A stretch of 64,000 nt of DNA, taken from contig NZ_MTQN01000006.1 of NCBI RefSeq assembly GCF_001984195.1, positions 237,398 to 301,397 on the forward strand. Reading direction: 5' to 3'. A model generated the notes under the pieces. The model saw nothing but the letters and a program-made list of their open reading frames with translations. It searched no databases and was not told where the DNA came from. Of the stretch, positions 1-8,452 are shown piece after piece. Numbering within the stretch: the stretch's first letter is position 1; every line of letters begins with the position of its first letter. Position numbers and translations under genes: made by a program. The stretch is from Kribbella sp. ALI-6-A (GTDB taxonomy: Bacteria > Actinomycetota > Actinomycetes > Propionibacteriales > Kribbellaceae).

Positions 1-1
1 C

Positions 2-313
2 CCGCACCTGTGGACGCCCGAGTTCCAGGCCGAGGTCCGCAAGATGCTGACCGAAGCCTGCGAGCTCGAAGTCGCCTACGGCCGCGCCACGCTGCCCAAC
101 GGCATGCTCGGCCTGACCGCCGAGCTGTGCGAGCAGTACATGCACTTCATCACCGACCGCCGCGCCGAACAGCTCGGCCTCGCCCCGATCTTCGGCGAGA
201 CCCGCAACCCGTTCGGCTGGATGTCGGAAGTGATGGACCTGAACAAGGAGAAGAACTTCTTCGAGACCCGCGTGATCGAGTACCAGTCGGCCTCGGGCCT
301 GAGCTGGGACTGA
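2..313 (+). CDS. nrdB: Ribonucleoside-diphosphate reductase beta subunit, C-terminal part
   Basis: Only the last 103 codons are present; the gene enters from outside the window, and codons are in phase from base 2. The small subunit of class I ribonucleotide reductase houses the metal cofactor that generates the radical used to make deoxyribonucleotides. The visible part has the family's C-terminal signature: a helical stretch with a PFGWMSE motif, then [14 protein letters not shown] and the terminal LSWD that docks on the alpha subunit. The fragment lies downstream of the metal-binding residues, so it cannot show which metal is used. The natural stop at 311-313 is followed by a strong hairpin at 377-406. 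Confidence 0.9.
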   Translation, partial: PHLWTPEFQAEVRKMLTEACELEVAYGRATLPNGMLGLTAELCEQYMHFITDRRAEQLGLAPIFGETRNPFGWMSEVMDLNKEKNFFETRVIEYQSASGLSWD

Positions 314-376
314 TCGCATCGAACGGCGAGCCGTCCTAGGCCTCGCACAGTTCGGCAGGGTCCACTCGACCTGGAC

Positions 377-406
377 GGCGCCGGCGAACCCTGGTTCGCC
401 GGCGCC
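377..406. terminator. Bidirectional terminator hairpin between nrdB and the ROK gene
   Basis: A perfect 14-bp inverted repeat (GGCGCCGGCGAACC, loop CT, then its complement) sits between two convergent genes. There is no long U tract on either side, so strength is uncertain, but position and stem length fit a shared terminator. Confidence 0.65.
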
Positions 407-427
407 GGCGCCGGCGTCGTACCGGAG

Positions 428-1607
428 CTAACAGGCCCCGGCCAGCCGAGCATCGACCGCCGCGGGCGAGTAGACCTCGTTCACGACCAGCCGCGCCATC
501 CCGTCCAGCGCGGCGTGATCCGCGAGCTGTCCGGTGGCGACCGTCAGATGACGAGTCGCCCGCGGCAGCGTCGCCTGGTACAGCACCTCGTGCACCCCGG
601 CGACAAAATCCGTGTGCGCCAAATCCCCCGCGATCATCAGCACGCCAGGGTTGATCACGCTGACCACCGTCGCCAGCACCTCTCCCACCCGGCGGCCGGC
701 CTCCCGTGCGAGCCGCAGGGCATCCGGCTGCCCCGACTGCAGCAACGCCCGTACGTCGGCGCCGGACCGTGCAGGCACTCCGAGCTCGGTCAGCGCCGTC
801 GCGATCGCGCGACCACTGGCGACCGCCGCGAGGCACCCGATCGACCCGCACTGGCACTTCGCGTCACCGGCGTCCCGGACCCGGATGTGCCCGATGTCCC
901 CGGCGCCACCGTCGATCCCGCGGAACACCGAGTCGCCGATCACGACCCCGGCGCCGATCCCGGTCGAAACCTTGACCAGCACGAACGCCGGGCAGTCCGG
1001 ATGACCCGCCGACTGCTCGCCGAGCGCCATCGCGTTCGCGTCGTTGTCGACCAGCACCGGTACGTCGTACCGGCGGCGCAGGTGGTCGCGGATCGGGTAC
1101 TCGTCCCAGCCGGGCATGATCGGCGGCCGCATCACCAGGCCGGTCTCGAACTCGACCGGTCCCGGCACGGAGATGCCGATCCCGGCCAGCTCGTCCGCGG
1201 ACCGGCCGGCCTTCGTGAGCAGCGCCTCGAACCAGTCGGACAACGTGTCGAGCACGACTTCGGGGCCGTCGGCAATGACCAGCTCCGCGGAGTGCTCGGC
1301 CAGGACGCCGCCGGCCAGGTCCATCAGCGCGGCCCGGGCGTGCCGGGTGTCGAGGTCGGCGGTGAGCACGACCGCGTGCTGCTCGTCGAAGCGCAGCACG
1401 ACCGGCGGGCGGCCGCCGGTCGAGGCGGTGGAACCCCGCCTCGACCAGCCAGCCGTTGCTCAGCAGCGGTTCGAGCCGCTGGCCGAGCGTCGAGCGGGAC
1501 AGGCCGGACAGCTCCTGCAGCTCACCCCGGGTCCCGGCCTGGCCGGTCCGGACAAGATGCAGCAGCCGTCCTGCCGACGTCGTCGCGTCAGCCCTTGTCA
1601 GCCCCAC
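428..1607 (-). pseudogene. ROK-family transcriptional regulator, frameshifted
   Basis: The N-terminal part (GTG start at 1607) carries a winged helix-turn-helix (GELQELSGLSRSTLGQRLEPL). The C-terminal part, in another frame from about 1430 to 428, is a normal ROK sugar-kinase-like domain with a DNDANAMALGE motif and the ROK Cys cluster (CQCGSIGC). The two frames differ by one base. Dropping one base in the CCCC run at 1434-1437 restores VEAGSTASTGGRPPVVLRFD, the usual junction of these repressors. So either the gene carries a +1 frameshift or the sequence has a one-base error. The start overlaps the upstream permease stop by 20 bp, so it is the last gene of the sugar transport operon. ROK proteins of this type usually repress adjacent sugar genes when no inducer is bound. 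Confidence 0.75.
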
Positions 1608-2454
1608 TCGTCAGCCCCTCCGTCAGCAACCGTTCAGCACCGTAGAACATCAGTACCACCGGCAGTGTCAGTACAACCGATCCTGCCATCAGCACGGTCT
1701 TCGGCACCTCGACACCGTTGGCCAGCTGCTGCAGGCCGAGGGACACCGTCCAGTGGTCCGGCTCGGCGGCCAGGAACAGCAGCGCGAACAGGAACTCGTT
1801 CCAGGCGATCATGAACACGTACAGTGCGGTCGCCATCACCGACGGCGCCGCCAGCGGCAGCACCACCTTGCGCAGGATCTGGAACCGCGAGCAGCCGTCG
1901 AGCGCGGCGGCCTCCTCGATGCTGACCGGCACCGTGCTGAAGTAGCTGCGCAGCATGTAGATCGCCACCGGCACGGTCTGCGCGATGTAGACCACGATCA
2001 GCCCGAACAGACTGCCCTGCAGACCGACCTTGGCGAACATCACGAACAGCGGCACCGCGAGCAGCGTCGCCGGGAACAGGTAGACGCCGAGGAACAGCGC
2101 GCCGACCTTGCGGTGCCCGGTGAAGCGCAGCCGGCTGACGGCGTACGCGCCGGGGATCGCGACCAGCAGGGTCAGCAGCATCGCGCCGATCGAGACGATC
2201 GCGGAGTTGCGCAGCATCAGCGGGAAGCCCTGCCCGCCGTTCTCCACCGAGGTCAGCACCGACCGGTACGAGTCGAGGCTGAACTCCTTGGCCGACACCC
2301 AGATCCGCCCGGGGTCGAGCAGCAGCTCGTCGATCGGCTTCACCGACAGCAGCACCATGTAGTAGAAGGGGAACACCGTGGCGACCACCAGCACGGCGAT
2401 CACCACCCACCGCATGATCCCGAAGAACCGGATCTGGAAACCGTCCCTGGTCAT
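1588..2454 (-). CDS. Carbohydrate ABC transporter permease, MalG type
   Basis: Inner-membrane permease with six predicted membrane segments. It carries the EAA loop (EEAAALDGCSRFQILRKVVLP) that contacts the ATPase. I start it at the ATG at 2454 because an AGGAGG lies seven bases upstream; a longer open frame upstream lacks such a site. It is the third gene of a minus-strand set: binding protein, permease, permease, regulator. No ATPase gene is present here. Many actinobacterial sugar importers of this class use a shared MsiK-type ATPase encoded elsewhere, which I infer for this one. The sugar is not predictable from sequence alone. Confidence 0.9.
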   Translation of the reverse strand: MTRDGFQIRFFGIMRWVVIAVLVVATVFPFYYMVLLSVKPIDELLLDPGRIWVSAKEFSLDSYRSVLTSVENGGQGFPLMLRNSAIVSIGAMLLTLLVAIPGAYAVSRLRFTGHRKVGALFLGVYLFPATLLAVPLFVMFAKVGLQGSLFGLIVVYIAQTVPVAIYMLRSYFSTVPVSIEEAAALDGCSRFQILRKVVLPLAAPSVMATALYVFMIAWNEFLFALLFLAAEPDHWTVSLGLQQLANGVEVPKTVLMAGSVVLTLPVVLMFYGAERLLTEGLTSGADKG

Positions 2455-2569
2455 GGGGCCTCCTGGCCTGGACTGAGGAGTGGAGGGAGCGAAGCGACCG
2501 GAGCGACGAGGGAAGGCCAGGAGTTGAAGCCCCATGACCCGCCGAGCCGGAGGCGAGGCATCAGTAGAG

Positions 2570-3562
2570 TCATGCCTGCTCCTCCTGGACCTTGCGGCCG
2601 AAGAACCTGAAGTACAGCCCCAGCAGCACGATCAGTACGACGGCCAGCACGACCGCCTGCGCGGAAGCCAGCCCGACGTCGAACCGCGCCGTCAGGAACC
2701 GGTACACCCGGACCGCGACCACGTCCGTGCCCGCGCCACCACCGGTGAGCAGGTACACGTCGTCGAACTTGTTGAACGTGAAGATGAACCGCAGCACCGT
2801 CAGCAGCGCGACGACCGGCATCAGCTGCGGCAGCAGGATGAAACGGAACCGCTGCCACGGCGTGGTCCCGTCGACCACGGCCGCTTCCTCGAGCACCGGC
2901 GGAACGGCCTGCATCCGGGCGATCAGGAACAGGAACGCGAACGGGAAGTACCGCCACGTCTCGAACGCGATCACCGTGAACAGCGCCATCGGCACCGGGA
3001 CACCCAGCACCTCGTACGAGCGCTGGGTCAGGAAGGCGATCGGCCGGTCCCAGCCCAGCCACTCGACACCCCAGTGGTTCACCACGCCGAGGTCAGGGCT
3101 GAGCAGCACCTGCCAGACGAACGCGACGGCCACCACCGGAGCGACGTACGGGAGCAGCATCGCGCCGCGGATCAGGGCCCGGCCGCGGAACGGCTTGCGC
3201 AGCGCGAGCGCCGCGATCAGGCCGACCACGATCGAGCCGAGCGTCGAGCCGATCGTGTAGACCAGCGTGGTCCACAGCGACGACCAGAAACCGGGCGAGC
3301 TGAAGACGCGTTCGAGGTTGCGCAGGGTCCAGTGACCCCACAGGCCCTGGCTCTGGATGTCGACCAGGCGGACGTTCTGGAACGCCAGCATCACCGTCCA
3401 CAGGATCGGCAGCACGACGACGACCAGCACGATCACCAGGGTCGGCGAGACCAGCGTCAGGCCGGCCCGGTTCTCCTCCCGGCGCAACGGGCTCTTCGAG
3501 CGGCGCCGCTTCGGCGTCGGAGCCGGGTCGGCGGCAGGGGGTCTTTCGGTCACGGTTGTCAT
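2570..3562 (-). CDS. Carbohydrate ABC transporter permease, MalF type
   Basis: First permease of the sugar importer, paired with the MalG-type protein downstream. A basic, proline-rich cytoplasmic N-terminus of about 35 residues precedes six membrane segments, with the EAA loop as EEAAVVDGTTPWQRFRFILLP. The start is the ATG at 3562, seven bases after the stop of the binding-protein gene, which implies one transcript. In-frame codons continue upstream into the binding protein gene but encode low-complexity Arg/Pro/Ser sequence, so I reject the longer start. Confidence 0.9.
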   Translation of the reverse strand: MTTVTERPPAADPAPTPKRRRSKSPLRREENRAGLTLVSPTLVIVLVVVVLPILWTVMLAFQNVRLVDIQSQGLWGHWTLRNLERVFSSPGFWSSLWTTLVYTIGSTLGSIVVGLIAALALRKPFRGRALIRGAMLLPYVAPVVAVAFVWQVLLSPDLGVVNHWGVEWLGWDRPIAFLTQRSYEVLGVPVPMALFTVIAFETWRYFPFAFLFLIARMQAVPPVLEEAAVVDGTTPWQRFRFILLPQLMPVVALLTVLRFIFTFNKFDDVYLLTGGGAGTDVVAVRVYRFLTARFDVGLASAQAVVLAVVLIVLLGLYFRFFGRKVQEEQA

Positions 3563-3569
3563 CTCTGCC

Positions 3570-4961
3570 TCACCCGAGCGAGTCCTGGATCGCGGCGACG
3601 TCGTCGGTCGCCTGCTTGGCGGCCTCGTCGGCGTCCACCTGCCCACTGGCCAGCGCACTGATTGCCTTCGGCACCGGGAGTTCACCGAGCGTGGCGCCCA
3701 CCAGCGCGCCCTGTCCCTCGGTGATGCCCCAGCGCTGCATCTTGCCGACGCCGTCGCGCAGTTCGTCGATCACCGGAGCCGGGTAGATCGCGGCCAGCGG
3801 TTTGCGCGTGTCGACGCCGATGTCGGCCTTGTCCCAGGCCTGGTCGAACTTGTCCGGATCGGCCGCCGTCCCGTGCCGAACCGGGAACTTGCCCTCGGCC
3901 GCCATCCCGAACCAGTCCTCGTAGCCCTGGTCGAGCATGTACTGGACCAGCTGCTTGGACGCGTCGGCCTTCGCCGTCTTGGTCACCGTCCAGCCGGTCA
4001 CCTCGCCGAACTGCGCGGGCTCCGCGCCGTCCGGGCCCTGGACCGCGGTCACCACACCGGTGTTGCGGGCCAGCCAGCCCTTGTCCTTGGCGCACGGCTC
4101 GCAGCTCGGCAGCGCGTCCTCGCGCAGGCCGGCCAGCTCGTCGAGCAGGAACGACGACCAGACCACCATCGCCGACTTGCCGGCGAAGTACGAGGCGCGG
4201 GTGGAGTCGACGGTCTGGGTCCCGGCGGCGGAGTACTTGGTCGCCAGGTCGCCGTAGAAGCGGAACGCCTCCTGGCAGGCCGGACTGTCGAGGGTGATCT
4301 TGCCGCCACCGTCGACGAGCTGGCAGTTGTTCGCCAGCGCGAAGTACTCGAAGCTCTGCTGGGTGAACGGGTCGGCGGGATCGGTGGCCACCGAGATGCC
4401 CTCGGTGTCGCCCTTGTTCAGGGTCTGCGCGGCCTTCTCGATCGCCGCGTACGTCGTGGGCTCGGCCAGGCCGGCCGCGGCGAACAGGTCCTTGCGGTAG
4501 TAGAGCAGCTGGGTCCAGCTGTCCGACGGTACGGCGAGCTGCCGGTCACCGTCGCGGGTCAGGTCGAGCGCGCGCTGGTCGAAGGTCTTCGGACCGAGCT
4601 CGTCGACGACCTGGCCGGCGGCGTCCGGGTTGAGCAGGCCGTTGCTGGACAGCTGCTGGATCGCGGCCAGGGGCACCGCGCCGATCACGTCGGGCAGCTT
4701 GCCGGCCGCCGCGGCGGACATCACCAGCTGGCTCAGTTGTGGCTCGTCGACCCCGACCAGCTTCACCTGGATGCCGGTCTCGGCGGTGAAGCGCTGGAAG
4801 ATCGCGCGGGTGGTCTCCAGCCGCCCGGAGACGTTCTCCAGCGACCAGACGGTGATGCTGCGGTCGTCACCGGCGGTGGAATCGTTGCCGCAGGACGTGA
4901 GCACTCCGGCCGCGAGCAGGAGCGCACTCGCCGTCGAGAGCGCCCTGGTGAAGCGTGACAT
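3570..4961 (-). CDS. Extracellular sugar-binding lipoprotein of an ABC transporter
   Basis: A 463-residue solute-binding protein of the family 1 extracellular type. The N-terminus is a lipoprotein signal with lipobox LTSC, cysteine at residue 24, so the mature protein is tethered outside the membrane. The alternating domains show the typical ITVWSLENVSG start and a WSSFLLDELAG segment. A GAGGAGG precedes the ATG at 4961. It is the first gene of the minus-strand operon and diverges from the catabolic genes starting at 5077. The partners (dehydrogenase, isomerase/epimerase, GH63-like hydrolase) suggest a glycoside or sugar derivative as ligand; which one is unknown. Confidence 0.9.
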   Translation of the reverse strand: MSRFTRALSTASALLLAAGVLTSCGNDSTAGDDRSITVWSLENVSGRLETTRAIFQRFTAETGIQVKLVGVDEPQLSQLVMSAAAAGKLPDVIGAVPLAAIQQLSSNGLLNPDAAGQVVDELGPKTFDQRALDLTRDGDRQLAVPSDSWTQLLYYRKDLFAAAGLAEPTTYAAIEKAAQTLNKGDTEGISVATDPADPFTQQSFEYFALANNCQLVDGGGKITLDSPACQEAFRFYGDLATKYSAAGTQTVDSTRASYFAGKSAMVVWSSFLLDELAGLREDALPSCEPCAKDKGWLARNTGVVTAVQGPDGAEPAQFGEVTGWTVTKTAKADASKQLVQYMLDQGYEDWFGMAAEGKFPVRHGTAADPDKFDQAWDKADIGVDTRKPLAAIYPAPVIDELRDGVGKMQRWGITEGQGALVGATLGELPVPKAISALASGQVDADEAAKQATDDVAAIQDSLG

Positions 4962-4990
4962 ACATCCTCCTCAGGGGAGCTGACATACGC

Positions 4991-5019
4991 ATAACATCAG
5001 GACTATTGTCTTTTGACAA
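4991..5019 (-). promoter_or_regulatory. Promoter and operator-like palindrome for the sugar transport operon
   Basis: On the minus strand a TTGTCA (5019 to 5014) and a TGTTAT (4996 to 4991) are separated by 17 bases, a good sigma-70-like promoter 30 bases upstream of the binding-protein start. The -35 box lies inside a perfect inverted repeat, TTGTC-TTTT-GACAA at 5006-5019. On the plus strand the same bases contain TTGACA at 5014-5019. A repressor bound here could control both divergent operons; the ROK protein encoded in the operon is the obvious candidate. Confidence 0.5.
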
Positions 5020-5076
5020 GACCTAAGTCTGGTGCTTGTCTCGTCTTGGCCCTTGTTTTCGTCGCTGGAGGTTCCC

Positions 5077-6105
5077 GTGGCTCGCGTCGTGCAGTTCTCC
5101 GCTCCCCGCCTGGCCGAGGTGGTGGACTTCGATCCGCCGCCGCTGCCGCCCGGGCACGTCCGGGTCCGGACGGCGTTCTCCGGCATCTCGGCCGGCACCG
5201 AGCTCACGGCGTACCGGGGCACCAACCCGTATCTGACCCGCTCGTGGGACGCCGACGCGCGGATCTTCCGCGACAGCGAGGCCGGAGTCGCGTTCCCGGT
5301 CGTCGGCTGGGGCTACTCGGAGTCCGGTGAGGTCGTCGAGGTCGCCTCCGACGTCACCGCGCTGTCGGTCGGCGACCAGGTCTGGGGTATCTGGGGCCAC
5401 CGCAGCGAGGCCGTCCTCCCGGTCGAGAAGCTCGCCGGACACCAGCTCCCGCCCGGCGTCTCGCTGGCGGCGGCGTCCTTCACCCGCGTCGGCGCGATCG
5501 CCTACAACGCGATCCTGTCGGCCCGGATCACGCTCGGCGACCTCGTCGCCATCTACGGCCAGGGCGTCATCGGCCTGCTCGCCACCCGCCTGGCCACCCT
5601 CTCGGGCGCCCAGGTCCTCACCGTCGACGGCGTGGAGTCGCGCCGGGCGGAGTCGCTCAAGTACGGCGCTCTGGAGTCCTTCGCCCCCGGTACGGCGGCC
5701 GAGCAGATCCGCGCCTTCGGCCGGCACGGCGCCGCCGACACGGCGATCGAGCTGTCCGGCGTCTACCCCGCTCTGCACGAGGCGATCCGTTCCGTCGGCG
5801 TCGGCGGCCGCGTGGTTGCCTCCGGCTTCTACCAGGGCGACGGCAACGGGCTCCGGCTCGGCGAGGAGTTCCACCACAACCGGGTTGAGCTGATCAGCTC
5901 GCAGATCGGCGGGGTCCCCGCCGAGCTGGCCGGCCGCTGGACCGTGGATCGCCTGCAGACCGGCTTCCTCGACCTGGTCGGGCGCGGCGCGATCGACCCC
6001 GAACCGCTGATCACCCACCGCGTCCCGGTCGAAGAAGCCGCCGACGCCTACACCCTGCTCGACACGCGTCCCGGTGACGCCCTGCAAGTAGTACTGGAGT
6101 TCTGA
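5077..6105 (+). CDS. Zinc-type medium-chain alcohol dehydrogenase
   Basis: About 342 residues of the medium-chain dehydrogenase/reductase fold. A GroES-like N-terminal domain (GHVRVRTAFSGISAGTELTA) is followed by a Rossmann domain with YGQGVIGLLATRLA as the nucleotide-binding turn. The usual catalytic cysteine of classical zinc alcohol dehydrogenases is not seen in the GISAGTE segment, so it belongs to a divergent branch and may not bind catalytic zinc. I chose the GTG at 5077, which has CTGGAGG eight bases upstream, over an earlier in-frame ATG at 5032. Its stop overlaps the next ATG as TGATG. It probably oxidises a sugar or polyol at one step of the catabolic arm. Confidence 0.8.
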   Translation: MARVVQFSAPRLAEVVDFDPPPLPPGHVRVRTAFSGISAGTELTAYRGTNPYLTRSWDADARIFRDSEAGVAFPVVGWGYSESGEVVEVASDVTALSVGDQVWGIWGHRSEAVLPVEKLAGHQLPPGVSLAAASFTRVGAIAYNAILSARITLGDLVAIYGQGVIGLLATRLATLSGAQVLTVDGVESRRAESLKYGALESFAPGTAAEQIRAFGRHGAADTAIELSGVYPALHEAIRSVGVGGRVVASGFYQGDGNGLRLGEEFHHNRVELISSQIGGVPAELAGRWTVDRLQTGFLDLVGRGAIDPEPLITHRVPVEEAADAYTLLDTRPGDALQVVLEF

Positions 6106-6899
6106 TGAAGATCGCATGCCAGGAGCAACTGTTGCCAGGGGCGACGTTGCAGGAGAAGTGGGAGTTCGCCACCGCCGCCGGGTACGACGGGATCGAGCTG
6201 CGCGGCAAGGGCGACCGGAGCTTCCGCGACCGGCTGCCGGAGCTGCGTCAGGCCAAGGCCGACGGCGTCGTGATGCCGACGGTCTGTGTCGACATGCTGC
6301 ACTTCTTCGGCGCCTTCGACCCCGACCAGCGCGCCGACGCGATCGTCCAGATGAAGGACGAGCTGTCGGTGATCGGCGAGCTCGGCGGCCTCGGTGCGCA
6401 GACGCCGGCGTCGTACGGGATGTTCTCGCGCCGGCTGCCTCCGTTCGAGCCGCCGCGCGACGAGGCCGGTGACCGCGAGGTGCTGCTCGACGGGCTGCGT
6501 CAGCTCGGCGAGCACGCGGCCGCCGAGGGCGTCGAGCTGTTCCTCGAGCCGCTGAACCGCTACGAGGACCACATGGTCAACCGGCTCGACCAGGCCGCCG
6601 AGCTGATCCAGGCGGTCGGCCTGGACTCGGTCCGGATCGGGATCGACAGTTACCACATGAACATCGAGGAGACCGACCCGTCCGCCTCGATCGTCGCCCA
6701 GGCGGCGTACATCGGGCACGTGCAGCTCAGCGACTCCAACCGGTTCCAGCCCGGCGCCGGTCACCTCGACTGGGCCGCGTTCCTCGGCGCCCTCGACGCC
6801 ATCGGCTACGACCGCTACCTGGCCGTCGAGTGCCGCCTCACCGGCGACCCGGTCGAGGCCGTCCGCTCGATCCCGGCCGTCGTCAGGCGGTACGTGTGA
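6105..6899 (+). CDS. Sugar phosphate isomerase/epimerase-like TIM barrel protein
   Basis: A 264-residue protein of the xylose isomerase-like TIM barrel (AP endonuclease 2) superfamily. Metal-ligand positions are visible: FLEPLNRYEDHM with Glu, GIDSYHMNIEE with Asp and His, and a C-terminal YLAVECRL with Glu. Members isomerise or epimerise sugars, keto-sugars or inositols, or act as dehydratases. The start shares a base with the stop of the dehydrogenase gene (TGATG), and its own end overlaps the GTG of the next gene (GTGA), so the three genes are translationally coupled. The substrate is unknown. Confidence 0.8.
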   Translation: MKIACQEQLLPGATLQEKWEFATAAGYDGIELRGKGDRSFRDRLPELRQAKADGVVMPTVCVDMLHFFGAFDPDQRADAIVQMKDELSVIGELGGLGAQTPASYGMFSRRLPPFEPPRDEAGDREVLLDGLRQLGEHAAAEGVELFLEPLNRYEDHMVNRLDQAAELIQAVGLDSVRIGIDSYHMNIEETDPSASIVAQAAYIGHVQLSDSNRFQPGAGHLDWAAFLGALDAIGYDRYLAVECRLTGDPVEAVRSIPAVVRRYV

Positions 6900-8170
6900 C
6901 GACGTCCCCCCAGCCAAACCTCCGGCAGGCCGCCGAGCGCGTGCTGCTCGGCAACTGGATCGGCCATTCGACGGTCCCGTCGCGCTCGCTCTACCCGCAC
7001 CAGTGGAGCTGGGACTCGGCCTTCATCGCCATCGGCCTGCGGCACCTGTCCCCGCGCCGGGCACAGGTCGAGCTGGAGTCGCTGCTCGGTTCGCAGTGGG
7101 CCGACGGGCGGATCCCGCACATCAGCTTCTCCCCCGCCGTGGCCCGGGACGCCTACTTCCCGGGCCCGGACTTCTGGCAGGCGAGCACGGCCGGCGGCGT
7201 CGAGACCTCCGGCATCATCCAGCCGCCGGTGCACGCACTGGCGGCCTGGCTCACCCACCGGGCCGACGAAGCCGAGTCGGTACGCCGTGGCTTCCTGGCC
7301 CGGATCTACCCGAAACTCGTTGCCTGGCACACCTACTTGCGCACCCGCCGGGACCTCGGCGGCCGAGGACTCGTGGCGATCGTGCACCCGTGGGAGTCGG
7401 GCATGGACAACAGCCCGGCCTGGGACGCGGCGCTGGCCCGAGTCACTCCCGCGCCGCTCGACTCGTTCACCCGGCGGGACACCGACCACGCCAGCACCAC
7501 CGATCGCCCCACCGACCTGGACTACGGGCGCTACGTGCAACTGGCCGCGACGTACCGGGACCACGGCTACGACGACTCCCGGACTCCGTTCGAGTTCGCC
7601 CTCGAGGACCCGGCGTTCAACGCGCTGCTGATCACCTCCGAGCACGCGCTCGCCGACATCGCGGAGGCGCTCGGGCTTGATCCGGCACACCACCTGAAGG
7701 CCGCCGAGGAACTCACCGGCGCTCTCGGCGCACTCTTCAGCGAAGGTCTCTTCCACGCCCGCGACCTGCGGGGAGAGGGCTTGGTCGACGCGGGCACGAT
7801 CTCGGGGCTCATCCCGCTCATCGTCCCGGAGTTGCCGCAGGCAACCGAGTTGCTGGCGACCGCGCGGGGCGAGCGGTTCGGGCTGGGACGGGTTCACCTG
7901 GTGCCGAGCTACGACCTGACCGGGCCGGAATTCGAGCGCAAGCGCTACTGGCGCGGGCCGAGCTGGTTCAATACCGCCTGGCTGATCCATCGCGGCCTGG
8001 TCTGCCGAGGGGAGCAGGAACTGGCGGACAAGCTTCGCGCCGACCTGCTGGAACTCGCCGGCAGCACCGACTTCGCCGAGTACGTCGACCCGTACGACGG
8101 ATCGCCGCGCGGCGCCCAGACGTTCAGCTGGACAGCCGCGCTGGCGCTGGACCTGCTCAGCTGCAGCTGA
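6896..8170 (+). CDS. GH63-like (MGH1 type) alpha-glycoside hydrolase
   Basis: A 424-residue (alpha/alpha)6-barrel protein without a signal peptide, so probably cytoplasmic. The segments HQWSWDSAFIAIGLRHL, GRIPHISF, VHPWESGMDNSPAWD and KRYWRGPSWFNTAWLIHRGL match mannosylglycerate and glucosylglycerate hydrolases of the MGH1/GH63 type. The WESG Glu/Asp region holds the likely acid residues. The start is the GTG at 6896 overlapping the previous stop; an upstream frame gives only Arg/Pro-rich sequence. With an importer and a dehydrogenase beside it, it probably cleaves a small imported glycoside inside the cell. Mannosylglycerate, glucosylglycerate or a trehalose-like disaccharide are possible; I cannot choose among them. 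Confidence 0.75.
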   Translation: MTTSPQPNLRQAAERVLLGNWIGHSTVPSRSLYPHQWSWDSAFIAIGLRHLSPRRAQVELESLLGSQWADGRIPHISFSPAVARDAYFPGPDFWQASTAGGVETSGIIQPPVHALAAWLTHRADEAESVRRGFLARIYPKLVAWHTYLRTRRDLGGRGLVAIVHPWESGMDNSPAWDAALARVTPAPLDSFTRRDTDHASTTDRPTDLDYGRYVQLAATYRDHGYDDSRTPFEFALEDPAFNALLITSEHALADIAEALGLDPAHHLKAAEELTGALGALFSEGLFHARDLRGEGLVDAGTISGLIPLIVPELPQATELLATARGERFGLGRVHLVPSYDLTGPEFERKRYWRGPSWFNTAWLIHRGLVCRGEQELADKLRADLLELAGSTDFAEYVDPYDGSPRGAQTFSWTAALALDLLSCS

Positions 8171-8194
8171 TCTGCCCGCCTGCAGCCGACTTGC

Positions 8195-8452
8195 TCAGCT
8201 GTAAGTGACGTCCAGCACGCCGACGATCTTGTCCAGCCGCGCGGCGACCCGGCCGACGTCGAACCCGTTGCCCTCGACGACGATCCGGAGCTCGCCGCGG
8301 TCCAGGCAGAGGCTGAGCTCCCGGACGTCGTACGGGTTGAGCAGGACGGCGATCCGGGCCAGCAGACCGCGGGTCTCGACCACCTCGGCGGTGAACACGG
8401 TCTGCACCCGGTCGACCAGCGCGGGCGCGGCGTACTCGGCGACGGCGGTCAT
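8195..8452 (-). CDS. Small stand-alone ACT-domain protein coupled to cimA
   Basis: An 85-residue protein made almost entirely of one ACT-like beta-alpha-beta-beta-alpha-beta unit: FTAEVVETRGLLARIAVLL, then ELSLCL, ELRIVVEG and VGRVAARLDKIVGVLDVTYS. ACT domains bind amino acids and regulate biosynthetic enzymes; the closest feel is the small subunit of acetolactate synthase. The ATG at 8452 overlaps the stop of the citramalate synthase gene by four bases (ATGA), so it is made with that enzyme. I infer a regulatory partner that senses a branched-chain amino acid, perhaps isoleucine. It lacks any catalytic domain. Confidence 0.7.
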   Translation of the reverse strand: MTAVAEYAAPALVDRVQTVFTAEVVETRGLLARIAVLLNPYDVRELSLCLDRGELRIVVEGNGFDVGRVAARLDKIVGVLDVTYS

